From IMG/VR virus record IMGVR_UViG_3300009506_000061, positions 1-45,137 of that record: 45,137 nt of DNA; one strand, written 5' to 3'. The notes under the pieces are model-generated. The model did not search any database, was not told the DNA's origin, and was given only the letters and a program-made list of their open reading frames with translations. The position numbers were made by a program, and so were the translations under genes. How positions within the stretch are numbered: position 1 is the first letter of the stretch; every line of letters starts with the position of its first letter. Of the stretch, positions 20,826 through 28,748 are shown in pieces. This DNA comes from a virus.

Positions 20826-21050
20826 ATGGACAACCAGCACCGACATATCAAGGGCTACCGCGAACTCTCGCCAGACGAGATCGCACGCATGAACGCGGTC
20901 AAGAATCTCGGCGGGGATCTCGGGATCATGGTCGCCGCGATGGAGCAAGATCCGAACTGCGACAAGCGATGGGTGGCGATCGGCAAGACGCACCTGCAGC
21001 AAGGGCTGATGGCGCTAACCCGCGCGATCGCCAAGCCGGAGTTCTTCTGA
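20826..21050 (+). CDS. acb2: Acb2-like anti-CBASS cyclic-nucleotide sponge
   Basis: 74 residues. DNQHRHIKGYRELSPDEIA at the N-terminus and DKRWVAIGKTHLQQGLMALT with RAIAKPEFF at the C-terminus match the Acb2 family as I know it. These helical hairpin proteins assemble into oligomers that bind cyclic di- and trinucleotides, depriving the host CBASS effector of its signal. An AAGGGG ribosome-binding site is present. It is placed after a strong promoter, as an early anti-defence gene should be. Confidence rests on remembered family sequence. Confidence 0.8.
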   Translation: MDNQHRHIKGYRELSPDEIARMNAVKNLGGDLGIMVAAMEQDPNCDKRWVAIGKTHLQQGLMALTRAIAKPEFF

Positions 21051-21521
21051 GTGGATGAGAGCGCCCCGGTTCCCGTGATCCTCGGTGGCGATGGCCAGCC
21101 GCTGAACTCCGCTGTGGATGTCGCTGCCCCCCTCTCGGCTCCTGCCATCCTGCGCAAGCAGTGGGGGCCGGGAGGGGCGACCGGATGGTTCAGCGACGAT
21201 CCGAAGAACGACACGCTCGGGCGCGACATCCTGAACGACCTGCATCAGGCCTACCCGCATCATCGGTGGTTCGTCCGGATCGACGGCGGCATCGTCGTGA
21301 TCTACAACTACATGATCAGCGGCAAGTGGGGCATGGTGCACCAGCTGAACGACATCATGCACGACGCCACGAAGCGCCGGCGTGACGTGCAGCGAGCCGC
21401 GGGCGAACTGCTAGAGCGTGCGAACCTGCGCCGCCAAGCGAATGACGGGATGCAGGGCGTCGAGGCGCTCGAGATCCAGCGATTTGGGAAGACCACGGTC
21501 AAGGCCGGACTTCCGATCTAG
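21051..21521 (+). CDS. Conserved-looking phage protein before portal
   Basis: 156 residues from a GTG that directly follows the Acb2-like stop. A central region (HHRWFVRIDGGIVVIYNYMI, then GKWGMVHQLNDIMHD) is followed by a basic helical tail (ATKRRRDVQRAAGELLERAN). The layout suggests a structural or assembly protein, since its gene lies next to the portal gene. The function is unknown. Confidence 0.65.
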   Translation: MDESAPVPVILGGDGQPLNSAVDVAAPLSAPAILRKQWGPGGATGWFSDDPKNDTLGRDILNDLHQAYPHHRWFVRIDGGIVVIYNYMISGKWGMVHQLNDIMHDATKRRRDVQRAAGELLERANLRRQANDGMQGVEALEIQRFGKTTVKAGLPI

Positions 21522-21540
21522 ATAACGAGGAGACGAACAA

Positions 21541-21569
21541 ATGAAGAAGGAGCGAACATGAAGAGCTAA
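21541..21569 (+). other. Two overlapping mini-ORFs upstream of portal
   Basis: ATG 21541 encodes MKKERT and stops at 21561. Its stop overlaps ATG 21558, which encodes MKS and stops at 21569. A GAGGAG ribosome site stands before the first and AAGGAG before the second, and the portal GTG follows 3 bases after the second stop. They may pass ribosomes on to the weak portal start or be accidental. Confidence 0.35.
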
Positions 21570-21572
21570 CGA

Positions 21573-23876
21573 GTGGCCTTCACCATAACCCAGAGGCACG
21601 TCGGCGACACAGCAGCCGAGAATCCCAAGGCGGAGGACAAGGATGCGCCGTGGCTCAAGCTCGCCCGTGATGCCTACACTGCGTCGACCGACTATTACAC
21701 GGCCAATCTGCAGAAGCAGGTCGACGACGCCATCCGGGCGTTCGACTCCCGGCACCCTCAGGACAGCAAGTACTACTCCGAGGCGTACAAGTACCGCAGC
21801 AAGACGTTTCGCCCGAAACCTCGCACGATGGTGCGACGTCACGAGTCTGCCGTGGACGCCGCTCTTTTCTCAGGTGAAGAGCTACTCGACGCCAAGGCTT
21901 TCGACCAGGGCGACGCGATTGCTGCGCTCGGTGCACGGGTTGGCAAGGCGCTCGTCACCTACCGGCTCAAGCACTCGATCCCGTGGTATCTGATCGCGCT
22001 CGGCGCATTTCAGGACGCGGCGAAGAGTGGCGTCTGCATCAGCTACAACTACTGGGAATACTCGTACGAGGACGAGACGGTCGAGCAGCTCGTGCAGGCG
22101 CAAGACCCTGACACGGGCGAATCCCTCGAGGTAAAGCGCGAAGAGACGCAGCGCCGCGTCAAGCAGGATCACTTCTGCATCGAACTGATGCCGGTTGATC
22201 AAGTGCGGTTCAGCCCGGCTGCGAAGTGGTACGATGTGATCGGCACGTCGCCGTACGTGATCCGCATCGTGCCGATGTACCTGTGCGACGTCGAGGAGCG
22301 GATGGACGATCCACCGCCGAACTCGCCGAAGTGGCGCAAGTACACGCGCAACGAGATTCTCAAGGCTGGCGTCGACAACGACTCGGCGACACAGCGGCAG
22401 GCCCGCAACGAGAAGAAGCAGGACCCATACACCGAGCACGTCGAGGACGAGAACGACTTCACCATCGTGTTCCTGCGCGAGTATTTCGTGAAGCGCAAGG
22501 GCAAGAAGATGGTGTACTGGACGATCGGCGACGAGCTCATGCTCTCCGATCCCGAGCCGCTCGGCGACGTTTACCTGCACGGCGAGATCCCGATCACGAT
22601 GGGGATCTGCGCGATCGAGACACACCGGGTGGTGCCGAAAGGACTCACGGGCATGTCAATGCCGATAACCCGTGAGTCCAACGAGGTCGCGAACCAGCGT
22701 CTCGACAACGTCAAGCTCGTGCTGAACAAGCAGTACCTGACCCGCTCGGGCGCGAACATCGACACGTCGAACCTGCGCAACAACATCCCCGGTGCAACGA
22801 CTGCGGTCGGCAACGTCGAGGCCGACGTGAAGGTGCTCGAGTTCACCGACGTCACCGGCTCAAGCTTCCAAGAGCAGGACAGGCTCAACGCCGAGTTCGA
22901 CGAACTCACCGGCTCGTTCTCCGCATCCTCGATCAACAGCAACCGCAACCTGAACGAGACGGTAGGCGGGCTGCAGCTGCTCAATGCCGGGGCCTCGGCG
23001 ATCACTGAGTACACGGTCAAGACGTGGGTGCAGACGTGGGTTATCCCGACGCTGAACCAGTGCCTGCTGCTGGAGAAGGAATACGAGACGGATCAGGAGG
23101 TGATCACGGCTGCGCTCAACGCCGCGGGCCTCGGGGCGCTCATGCAGCAGCAGCAACTGACCCTCGATCAGCTGCTCGGGACGAAGATGTACGCGACGAT
23201 CAACGTGGGTCAGGCCGCGACCGATCCGAACCTGCGCCTGATGCGGTTCACGACCGGCATGAACATGCTGACCGCGATGACGCAGAAGCCGCTGCCCGGC
23301 GCGAACATTCAGGAGATCTCGACCGAGCTATTCAGCATCCTCGGATACGCTGACGGTCGCCGGTTCTTCAGCGCACAGGACTTCCAGAAGCAGGTGCTGG
23401 ACAACGCGCAGCAGCTGGCCCAGAAGATCGTGCAGGAAGCAGAGCAGAACGCGCAGACCATGTTCAAGGCCGCGAGCGATGCCGTCGAGCACGCGATGTC
23501 CAAGCGCACGCAGGCCCAGAACGAGCAGATGCAGCTACTGCGTGAGGAGATGGCGCTCCTGCAGCGGGCTGTGGCGCAGGCGATCCGCGAACTCGCATTC
23601 GAACGCGATCACATTGGTGCCGCTCCACCTGGTTTGACCACGACGCTCAAGTCACAGACCGACAGCCAGCACAAGGGGCACGTCAACGCAGCACCGGGAG
23701 CCGAACCACGCCTGAGCGAACTGCAGGCCGCTGCGGAGGAACTGCAGCGCAAGGCCGCAGCCCTCGACCCGCTTGGCCGCGAGGCCGACGTGGCCGCGGT
23801 GGTGCAGAACGCGCAGGACATCGCGAGCCAGATCGATGCCGCGATGAAGAACCTCGGAGCAACGACCAATGGCTGA
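21573..23876 (+). CDS. Portal protein (podovirus type)
   Basis: 767 residues from GTG 21573. The portal forms the DNA-passage ring at one head vertex. The size, the region after the terminase, and blocks such as YKYRSKTFRPKPRTMVRRHE, LIALGAFQDAAKSGVCISYN and GLTGMSMPITRESNEVANQR fit P22-like or N4-like portals. The C-terminal ~150 residues are a long helical barrel-like stretch rich in Gln and Ala (QQLAQKIVQEAEQNAQTMFK). The start codon is the only uncertain point, since the next ATG would remove conserved sequence. Confidence 0.85.
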   Translation: MAFTITQRHVGDTAAENPKAEDKDAPWLKLARDAYTASTDYYTANLQKQVDDAIRAFDSRHPQDSKYYSEAYKYRSKTFRPKPRTMVRRHESAVDAALFSGEELLDAKAFDQGDAIAALGARVGKALVTYRLKHSIPWYLIALGAFQDAAKSGVCISYNYWEYSYEDETVEQLVQAQDPDTGESLEVKREETQRRVKQDHFCIELMPVDQVRFSPAAKWYDVIGTSPYVIRIVPMYLCDVEERMDDPPPNSPKWRKYTRNEILKAGVDNDSATQRQARNEKKQDPYTEHVEDENDFTIVFLREYFVKRKGKKMVYWTIGDELMLSDPEPLGDVYLHGEIPITMGICAIETHRVVPKGLTGMSMPITRESNEVANQRLDNVKLVLNKQYLTRSGANIDTSNLRNNIPGATTAVGNVEADVKVLEFTDVTGSSFQEQDRLNAEFDELTGSFSASSINSNRNLNETVGGLQLLNAGASAITEYTVKTWVQTWVIPTLNQCLLLEKEYETDQEVITAALNAAGLGALMQQQQLTLDQLLGTKMYATINVGQAATDPNLRLMRFTTGMNMLTAMTQKPLPGANIQEISTELFSILGYADGRRFFSAQDFQKQVLDNAQQLAQKIVQEAEQNAQTMFKAASDAVEHAMSKRTQAQNEQMQLLREEMALLQRAVAQAIRELAFERDHIGAAPPGLTTTLKSQTDSQHKGHVNAAPGAEPRLSELQAAAEELQRKAAALDPLGREADVAAVVQNAQDIASQIDAAMKNLGATTNG

Positions 23877-24159
23877 CGAGACACTGCAAGCTGAAGCGAT
23901 CATCGGATTCGACGCCGAGCGCCTGATCAACAGCGAACTCGGTCAGGTGATGATCGGGATCTGCAAGCAGAAGGAGCAGGAAGCCACCGAGGCCCTGCTG
24001 GTAAGTGATCCGAACGACGCGGCGAAGGGCGCATTCCTGCGCTCCGAGATCCGCCGATACCGCGAGTTTCCCGGGCTGCTGCGTTACCTGTACGTGCAGG
24101 GCAAGAACGCTGTGGCCGAACTCGACGTACGACAAGCCGAAGCACCGGAGGACGCATGA
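23869..24159 (+). CDS. Small hypothetical structural or assembly protein
   Basis: 96 residues (MADETLQAEAIIGFDAERLI), mostly helical, with acidic ends. It overlaps portal by 8 bp and the scaffold gene by 4 bp (ATGA). A head-assembly role is inferred from position only. Confidence 0.65.
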   Translation: MADETLQAEAIIGFDAERLINSELGQVMIGICKQKEQEATEALLVSDPNDAAKGAFLRSEIRRYREFPGLLRYLYVQGKNAVAELDVRQAEAPEDA

Positions 24160-25352
24160 GCAAACGCAAGCAGAAAGATCTGCCCGAATCGGGCGGCGCA
24201 CCCGCTGAGACTCAACTGAGCGGGGCCACGAACATGAACCCGGAGCCGACGAGCACGCCGCTCCCGGAGAACGACGAGCCGAACCCGCTTGAGGGCAAGG
24301 ACTTCCACTACCACCAGCGGTCGCAGCTGCTCAAGGAGATCGCACGCTCCGCAGCCGAGCGTGAGGAAACCACGGCAGGAGACATCGGGACCGATGAAGC
24401 GGGGAACGAGGTATTCATTCCAGCAGACGCAGGCGAGGCTGGCGCAAAACCGGCGGCGGCTGGCGAATCTGCAGACGGCGAAGAACAAGGGACTGAGGGA
24501 GATGGTGAGGAGGGTGCTCAAGCACCTGCGGGAGGCGATGCGCAGCAAGGCTCCGCTGCCCCCGCGCCGGTAGACGAGCACGCCGATCCGAACAAGTTCC
24601 GCCGTGTGGTGATCAACGGTCAGGAGCAGTTCGTCCCGATCGACAAGGTGATCGAGCGCGGCATCGCTGCGTACCAGAAGGAAACCGCAGCCGACGTGAA
24701 CCTCGGACTCGCGGCGCAGATCCTCGAGCAGGCCAAGGCGCTGCAGCAGCCGCAGCACCGCGAGGCCCCGCCGAAGAGTCAAGAGCAGAACGCGATGGAC
24801 AACCTCATCGTGGAGACTGCGAAACGGATTCAGTATGGGACGCCTGAAGATGCACAGCAGGCGCTCGTGGACTTTCGCAACATCATCGCTCAGGACGTGG
24901 CGACGACGGTGGCATCCCAAGCGCGGACCCACACGATCGCCGTCATTGACCAGCGAGACGCTGCGAAGCAATTCGGGGAGAAGTATCCCGACGTGGTGAG
25001 CGATCCGAACCTGCTTGAACTTGCCTTCTCGATGGAGGACCGGATGCGCCGCATGGGTGATCAACGCCCGTGGGGCACGGTCTACAACGAGATCGGCAAG
25101 GAACTGCGGGAACGGTACGTGCCGAAAGAGAAGTGGCCTGCTACCGCCGGCGGCGGCGCAGCGCCTGCTCAAGGCGCTCCACAGGGTGGATCGATGGCCC
25201 CGAGCCAAGCGCGGGTTCAGCGCAAGGAGAACGCAACTGCTGCCGTTGCAGGCACGGGCGGCGGCGCACCTCCGAAGGCCGAACCCAAACCACTCACGAC
25301 GGCCCAAGCCATCGCGAAGATGGCGAAGGCCCGAGGGCAACAGATCGATTAA
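24156..25352 (+). CDS. Probable scaffolding protein
   Basis: 398 residues. The N-terminal ~140 residues are acidic, Ala/Gly-rich and disordered-looking (GEEQGTEGDGEEGAQAPAGG). The middle has helical segments (KVIERGIAAYQKETAADVNL). The end is Ala/Pro/Lys-rich with a basic tail (TTAQAIAKMAKARGQQ). This composition and the position between portal and capsid are typical of scaffolds that shape the procapsid. Confidence 0.75.
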   Translation: MSKRKQKDLPESGGAPAETQLSGATNMNPEPTSTPLPENDEPNPLEGKDFHYHQRSQLLKEIARSAAEREETTAGDIGTDEAGNEVFIPADAGEAGAKPAAAGESADGEEQGTEGDGEEGAQAPAGGDAQQGSAAPAPVDEHADPNKFRRVVINGQEQFVPIDKVIERGIAAYQKETAADVNLGLAAQILEQAKALQQPQHREAPPKSQEQNAMDNLIVETAKRIQYGTPEDAQQALVDFRNIIAQDVATTVASQARTHTIAVIDQRDAAKQFGEKYPDVVSDPNLLELAFSMEDRMRRMGDQRPWGTVYNEIGKELRERYVPKEKWPATAGGGAAPAQGAPQGGSMAPSQARVQRKENATAAVAGTGGGAPPKAEPKPLTTAQAIAKMAKARGQQID

Positions 25353-25364
25353 GGAGCATTCAAC

Positions 25365-26363
25365 ATGGCAGGTCAACTGTGGAGCGTCAACTCGCTCGGG
25401 GGCTTTCTCTATGCCCTGAACTTGAGCGATGAACTCCGCGATTCGGTTCAACCGATGACCAAGTTCCGTCAACTGTGCGACGTGAAAGATGCGTCGATGC
25501 AGGGGATGCACAAGGGTCAGTCTTTCACGTGGGACGTCGTGTCCAACGTGCAGACGCGCGGACGGACGATGCAAGAAACCAACACCATGCCGGAAACCAA
25601 CTTCACGATCATTCAGGGCACCCTGACGATCACTGAGGCTGGCAATTCGGTTCCCTACTCGGGCAAGCTCGAGGCGCTCGCGAAGCAGAGCGTGCGGCGT
25701 CCGGTGATGAAGGCACTGCGCAACGACGCAGCGAAGGTCTTCGACATCTTGGCGCACGCGCAATTCAACGCGACGCTGCTGCGGTACACCCCGAACGGCT
25801 CGGCCACGAGCGGCACCTATGTGCTCGTGACGACCGGGACGGCGACTACCACCAGCACCCGCGTCTGGGACGTCGGCGACAGCCGAGCGATGGCGGACGT
25901 GATGAAGGAGCGGAACATCCCCGCTTACGTCGCGGACGACTACTACGCAATCGCGTGGCCCACCACGCTGCGCAGCCTGAAGAACTATCTTGAGACGCTG
26001 TTCCAGTACACGGAGCGCGGCATCGGGATGGTGATGAACGGCGAGCGCGGTCGGTACGAGAACACCCGCTACATCGAGCAGACCAACATCCCGAAAGGCG
26101 GTGCGGTCGATACGACCACGTGGGATCCGTACACCGACACGGCGGATGCGTGGGACACCGCTGGCGACTGGATTTTCTTCTGCGGTGAAGACACGGTGGC
26201 GGAAGCCATCAACACCCCGGAAGAGATCCGAGCCAAGATCCCCACCGACTACGGTCGGAGCAAGGGGGTTGCGTGGTACTACCTCGGCGGCTTCGGCATC
26301 GTTCACTACTCGACTACCGATCCCGCGCAGGTGCGCGTGCTCAAGGTCGATTCGGCATCGTAA
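25365..26363 (+). CDS. Major capsid protein (N4-gp56-like)
   Basis: 332 residues (MAGQLWSVNSLGGFLYALNL). GTLTITEAGNSVPYSGKLEA, followed by helical VRRPVMKALRNDAAKVFDIL and ending GVAWYYLGGFGIVHYSTTD, matches the HK97-fold capsids of the N4-gp56 type as I recall them. An AAGGAG ribosome-binding site stands 8 bases upstream. Terminator-like hairpins follow it. Confidence 0.8.
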   Translation: MAGQLWSVNSLGGFLYALNLSDELRDSVQPMTKFRQLCDVKDASMQGMHKGQSFTWDVVSNVQTRGRTMQETNTMPETNFTIIQGTLTITEAGNSVPYSGKLEALAKQSVRRPVMKALRNDAAKVFDILAHAQFNATLLRYTPNGSATSGTYVLVTTGTATTTSTRVWDVGDSRAMADVMKERNIPAYVADDYYAIAWPTTLRSLKNYLETLFQYTERGIGMVMNGERGRYENTRYIEQTNIPKGGAVDTTTWDPYTDTADAWDTAGDWIFFCGEDTVAEAINTPEEIRAKIPTDYGRSKGVAWYYLGGFGIVHYSTTDPAQVRVLKVDSAS

Positions 26364-26398
26364 GGGCCGGGCGGGGCATCTCCGCGTAGAGCATCAAC

Positions 26399-26454
26399 CG
26401 TCGGTGAGTGTCCGCCGACGTTAAACGGAGGCCTTCCCCTCCACCTGGTTTTAA
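26399..26454 (+). terminator. Hairpins after the capsid gene
   Basis: CGTCGG (26399-26404) pairs with CCGACG (26415-26420). GGAGG (26427-26431) pairs with CCTCC (26438-26442), followed shortly by GGTTTT. They occupy the 127-bp gap between the capsid and decoration genes and may reduce readthrough so that capsid is made in excess. The U-tract is weak. Confidence 0.4.
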
Positions 26455-26490
26455 GTCCGCGTCGGGAGGCGACAAGGGCAGGAGCATCAC

Positions 26491-26898
26491 ATGGCATCAA
26501 TCAGCAATCGTTACGATCACCCGAACTACACGCAGATTCGGCAGGAGTACAAGCAGCACTCTGTCAGCGCGACGGGGAAACTCGCCGGGCTGGCGTTCCG
26601 GACTCGTGTAGCGGCGGTGGTGACCGGCATCACTGCGGTGCTGGCGTCGATCGCAACGACAGGCTCGCTCATCCTCACGCTGCTCATCAACGGCAGCGTG
26701 GCGGCGATCCTGACGTTGTCGAACTCGGCGAACGAGGTGGCACGTGCATTCACGCTCACCGTGAACCGCACGCTCACCGGCATCACTGACCGAATCGAGA
26801 TCGGCACTCCGACTCACACGACCGGCAAGGTCGGCGTGGTCTACGAGTACCGAATCGTGCCGGGATCGACCTACTCGCTATTCGGCTCGCTCGGCTAA
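26491..26898 (+). CDS. Capsid-associated or decoration-type protein
   Basis: 135 residues (MASISNRYDHPNYTQIRQEY). After a polar start, the rest is rich in Thr, Val, Ile and Ala (VVTGITAVLASIATTGSLIL, VARAFTLTVNRTLTGITDRI), more like beta-rich head protein than membrane segments. It lies alone between two terminators after the capsid gene, as a decoration or head-fibre protein would. Confidence 0.55.
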   Translation: MASISNRYDHPNYTQIRQEYKQHSVSATGKLAGLAFRTRVAAVVTGITAVLASIATTGSLILTLLINGSVAAILTLSNSANEVARAFTLTVNRTLTGITDRIEIGTPTHTTGKVGVVYEYRIVPGSTYSLFGSLG

Positions 26899-26921
26899 GG
26901 AGCTAACAGCGTGATCCACGG

Positions 26922-26955
26922 GGGGCCGGGGTGACTCGGCCCCTCTTTCCTATCT
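26922..26955 (+). terminator. Terminator after the decoration-type gene
   Basis: GGGGCCG (26922-26928) pairs perfectly with CGGCCCC (26937-26943), loop of 8, then TCTTTCCTATCT. A 7-bp GC stem with a T-rich tail is a fair intrinsic terminator. It separates the head genes from the enzyme cassette. Confidence 0.6.
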
Positions 26956-26964
26956 GAGGACGCA

Positions 26965-28470
26965 ATGAGCGCAGTAGCAGCTGAGATCGCACGACCCACC
27001 ACTCCCGAGGCGCTCGAGAAGTGGTACGCGAAGCACGGCATCACGCCCGACTCCGAGGGCTGGATAGACGACCTTCCATACGGGCCGTCTCCGGTCGAGA
27101 AGGACGAGATCGTCGAGCACGTGCGTGTGAACGCTGCGCGTCACGAGGTCCGGAATCTGACCGGTCATAAGTACATCGCAGAGACGTTCGTCTTCGTCTG
27201 CGGTGGCCCATCGGTCGCCGATCACCTCGACGAGATCAAGCAGAAGAGTCTCGACCCGAACTATCACGTGTACACGTCCAACGCGACGTGCCGCTACCTG
27301 CTGTCCAAGGGCATCGTGCCGATGTTTCAGGTGATCATCGACCCGAAACCTTCGAAGGTGCACGATCTGAAGTACGACGCGCCGGCGGGCAAGCCGACGC
27401 TGCTCCTCGGGCTGCAGTGCCATCCTGATCTGTTCGACGCCGCGGCGAAGACCGGGCGTCCCACGTTCAAGTTCCTCGCGGCCTCGGCCACCGATCGCAC
27501 GCCGTCGGACATCGAGGTCGCCCGCGCGGCCCTGACCGAGCAGGATCCCGAACTGATCGGCATCGGCGGCGGATCGATGATGGGCACCCGCGCCCTCTTC
27601 CTCGCCGAGTCGCTCGGGTATCGCAAGGTCGAGTTCTACGGCCTAGACGGCTCGATCACGGTCAAGGACGGTAACGTCGTCAACTACTACTCGTACAACA
27701 AGCCGCGCGGCGAGAGCGTGCTCGAGTGCGTCATGGCAGACGGGCGCAAGTTCAACTCGACGATGGCCTTTGCCCGGCAGTCGCACGAGATCGTCGCGCT
27801 GCTCGACAAGCTACCCGGCATGGACATGCTCTTCCACGGCGAAGGGATGATCCAGCATCAAGTCGGGCTGTGGGCGCAGGCCAATCCGCACTACAGGATC
27901 CGCATCACGCCGGAGTACGCCGCGCAGATGGCGCAGATGCACGACGTGAAGAAAACCTTCGGGCGCTCCGGCCACGCGCACGCCGCGCGTGTGTTCGTCG
28001 GAGCCGCGCAGCTGCTGAAGCGCAACGGCTCGTGCCGCGTGCTCGACTATGGCTGCGGCAAGGAAACGCTCAAGTACGCGCTGGAGCAGAGTTTCCCGGA
28101 CATCGGCATGGAGGTCGTGGGCTACGACCCCGGAATCCCCGGCCTCGATCAGGAGCCGGAGAAGGCCGACATGGTGGTGTGCGGAGACGTGATGGAGCAC
28201 GTCGAGCGCCCGTGCGTGAGCGCCGTGATCGATCATATCGCCGAGCTCACGAAGCACGTGGCGATCTTCGTGGTGAGCCTCGTGCCTGCCCAGAAGGTTC
28301 TGCCGGACGGGCGGAACGCGCATATCACGCTGGAACATCCCGACTGGTGGCGCTCGCACCTGAAGCGCCGCTTCGTGATCGTCGAGGATTACAACGCGGG
28401 CCACGAGGTCACCTTCGTGGGGATCCCGATCGAAAGGTGGCAATCAATCAACGAGCCGGAGGACAAATGA
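26965..28470 (+). CDS. MptE/DUF115-like plus SAM methyltransferase fusion
   Basis: 501 residues with two domains. The N-terminal one (about 65-290) resembles the DUF115/MptE-like family: FVFVCGGPSVADHLDEIK (75-92), then HVYTSNATCRYLLSKGIVP, IGIGGGSMMGTRALFLAESL and YRKVEFYGLDGS. That family occurs with flagellin or surface-sugar modification and in pterin synthesis. The C-terminal domain is a class I methyltransferase with motif I VLDYGCGKETL (359-369), VVGYDPG (384-390) and VVCGDVMEHVE (404-414). The substrate is unknown, probably a sugar or glycan. A terminator precedes it and two coupled genes follow. Confidence 0.75.
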   Translation: MSAVAAEIARPTTPEALEKWYAKHGITPDSEGWIDDLPYGPSPVEKDEIVEHVRVNAARHEVRNLTGHKYIAETFVFVCGGPSVADHLDEIKQKSLDPNYHVYTSNATCRYLLSKGIVPMFQVIIDPKPSKVHDLKYDAPAGKPTLLLGLQCHPDLFDAAAKTGRPTFKFLAASATDRTPSDIEVARAALTEQDPELIGIGGGSMMGTRALFLAESLGYRKVEFYGLDGSITVKDGNVVNYYSYNKPRGESVLECVMADGRKFNSTMAFARQSHEIVALLDKLPGMDMLFHGEGMIQHQVGLWAQANPHYRIRITPEYAAQMAQMHDVKKTFGRSGHAHAARVFVGAAQLLKRNGSCRVLDYGCGKETLKYALEQSFPDIGMEVVGYDPGIPGLDQEPEKADMVVCGDVMEHVERPCVSAVIDHIAELTKHVAIFVVSLVPAQKVLPDGRNAHITLEHPDWWRSHLKRRFVIVEDYNAGHEVTFVGIPIERWQSINEPEDK

Positions 28471-28748
28471 CCGAGCAACAAGTACCGATCGCAGAAACCG
28501 AAGACAGGCTGCAGGATGTCACGCCGCCCGAGATCCCGAACCAAGAGGCGCTGCTCGCCGAGGTGGAGGAACTCGCTGCGAAGATGCGTGATCTGATCGT
28601 CCGCGCCAAGCCGCTCAAGCTCCTCGACGTGGGCACTACGCGCCAGCCGCATCTTGAGTCGAAGCGGTCGCTCGGCCTCGCGCAGGATTATCTGCAGACG
28701 GGGTTCCTGTGGCTGCGCCGTGCAATCCAACGCCCGCAGGTGTTCTGA
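28467..28748 (+). CDS. Small hairpin protein, possible Acb2/Tad1-type domain
   Basis: 93 residues (MTEQQVPIAETEDRLQDVTP). The N-terminus is acidic. It ends KRSLGLAQDYLQTGFLWLRR then AIQRPQVF, which can be aligned with the end of the 20826 Acb2-like protein (KRWVAIGKTHLQQGLMALTR then AIAKPEFF). A nucleotide-sponge role is therefore possible but uncertain. It is coupled to both enzyme genes (ATGA before, TGATG after), so a role in that cassette is an alternative. Confidence 0.6.
   Translation: MTEQQVPIAETEDRLQDVTPPEIPNQEALLAEVEELAAKMRDLIVRAKPLKLLDVGTTRQPHLESKRSLGLAQDYLQTGFLWLRRAIQRPQVF

Noticed and set aside
25517-25532. Second parS-like 16-mer (TCTTTCACGTGGGACG) in the capsid gene
   Set aside because: Three mismatches, not palindromic at the ends, and explained by coding for SFTWD.
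24084-26306. 740-codon open frame on the - strand across scaffold and capsid genes
   Set aside because: Arg/His/Leu-rich shadow composition, no ribosome-binding site, and it is antisense to well-supported genes.
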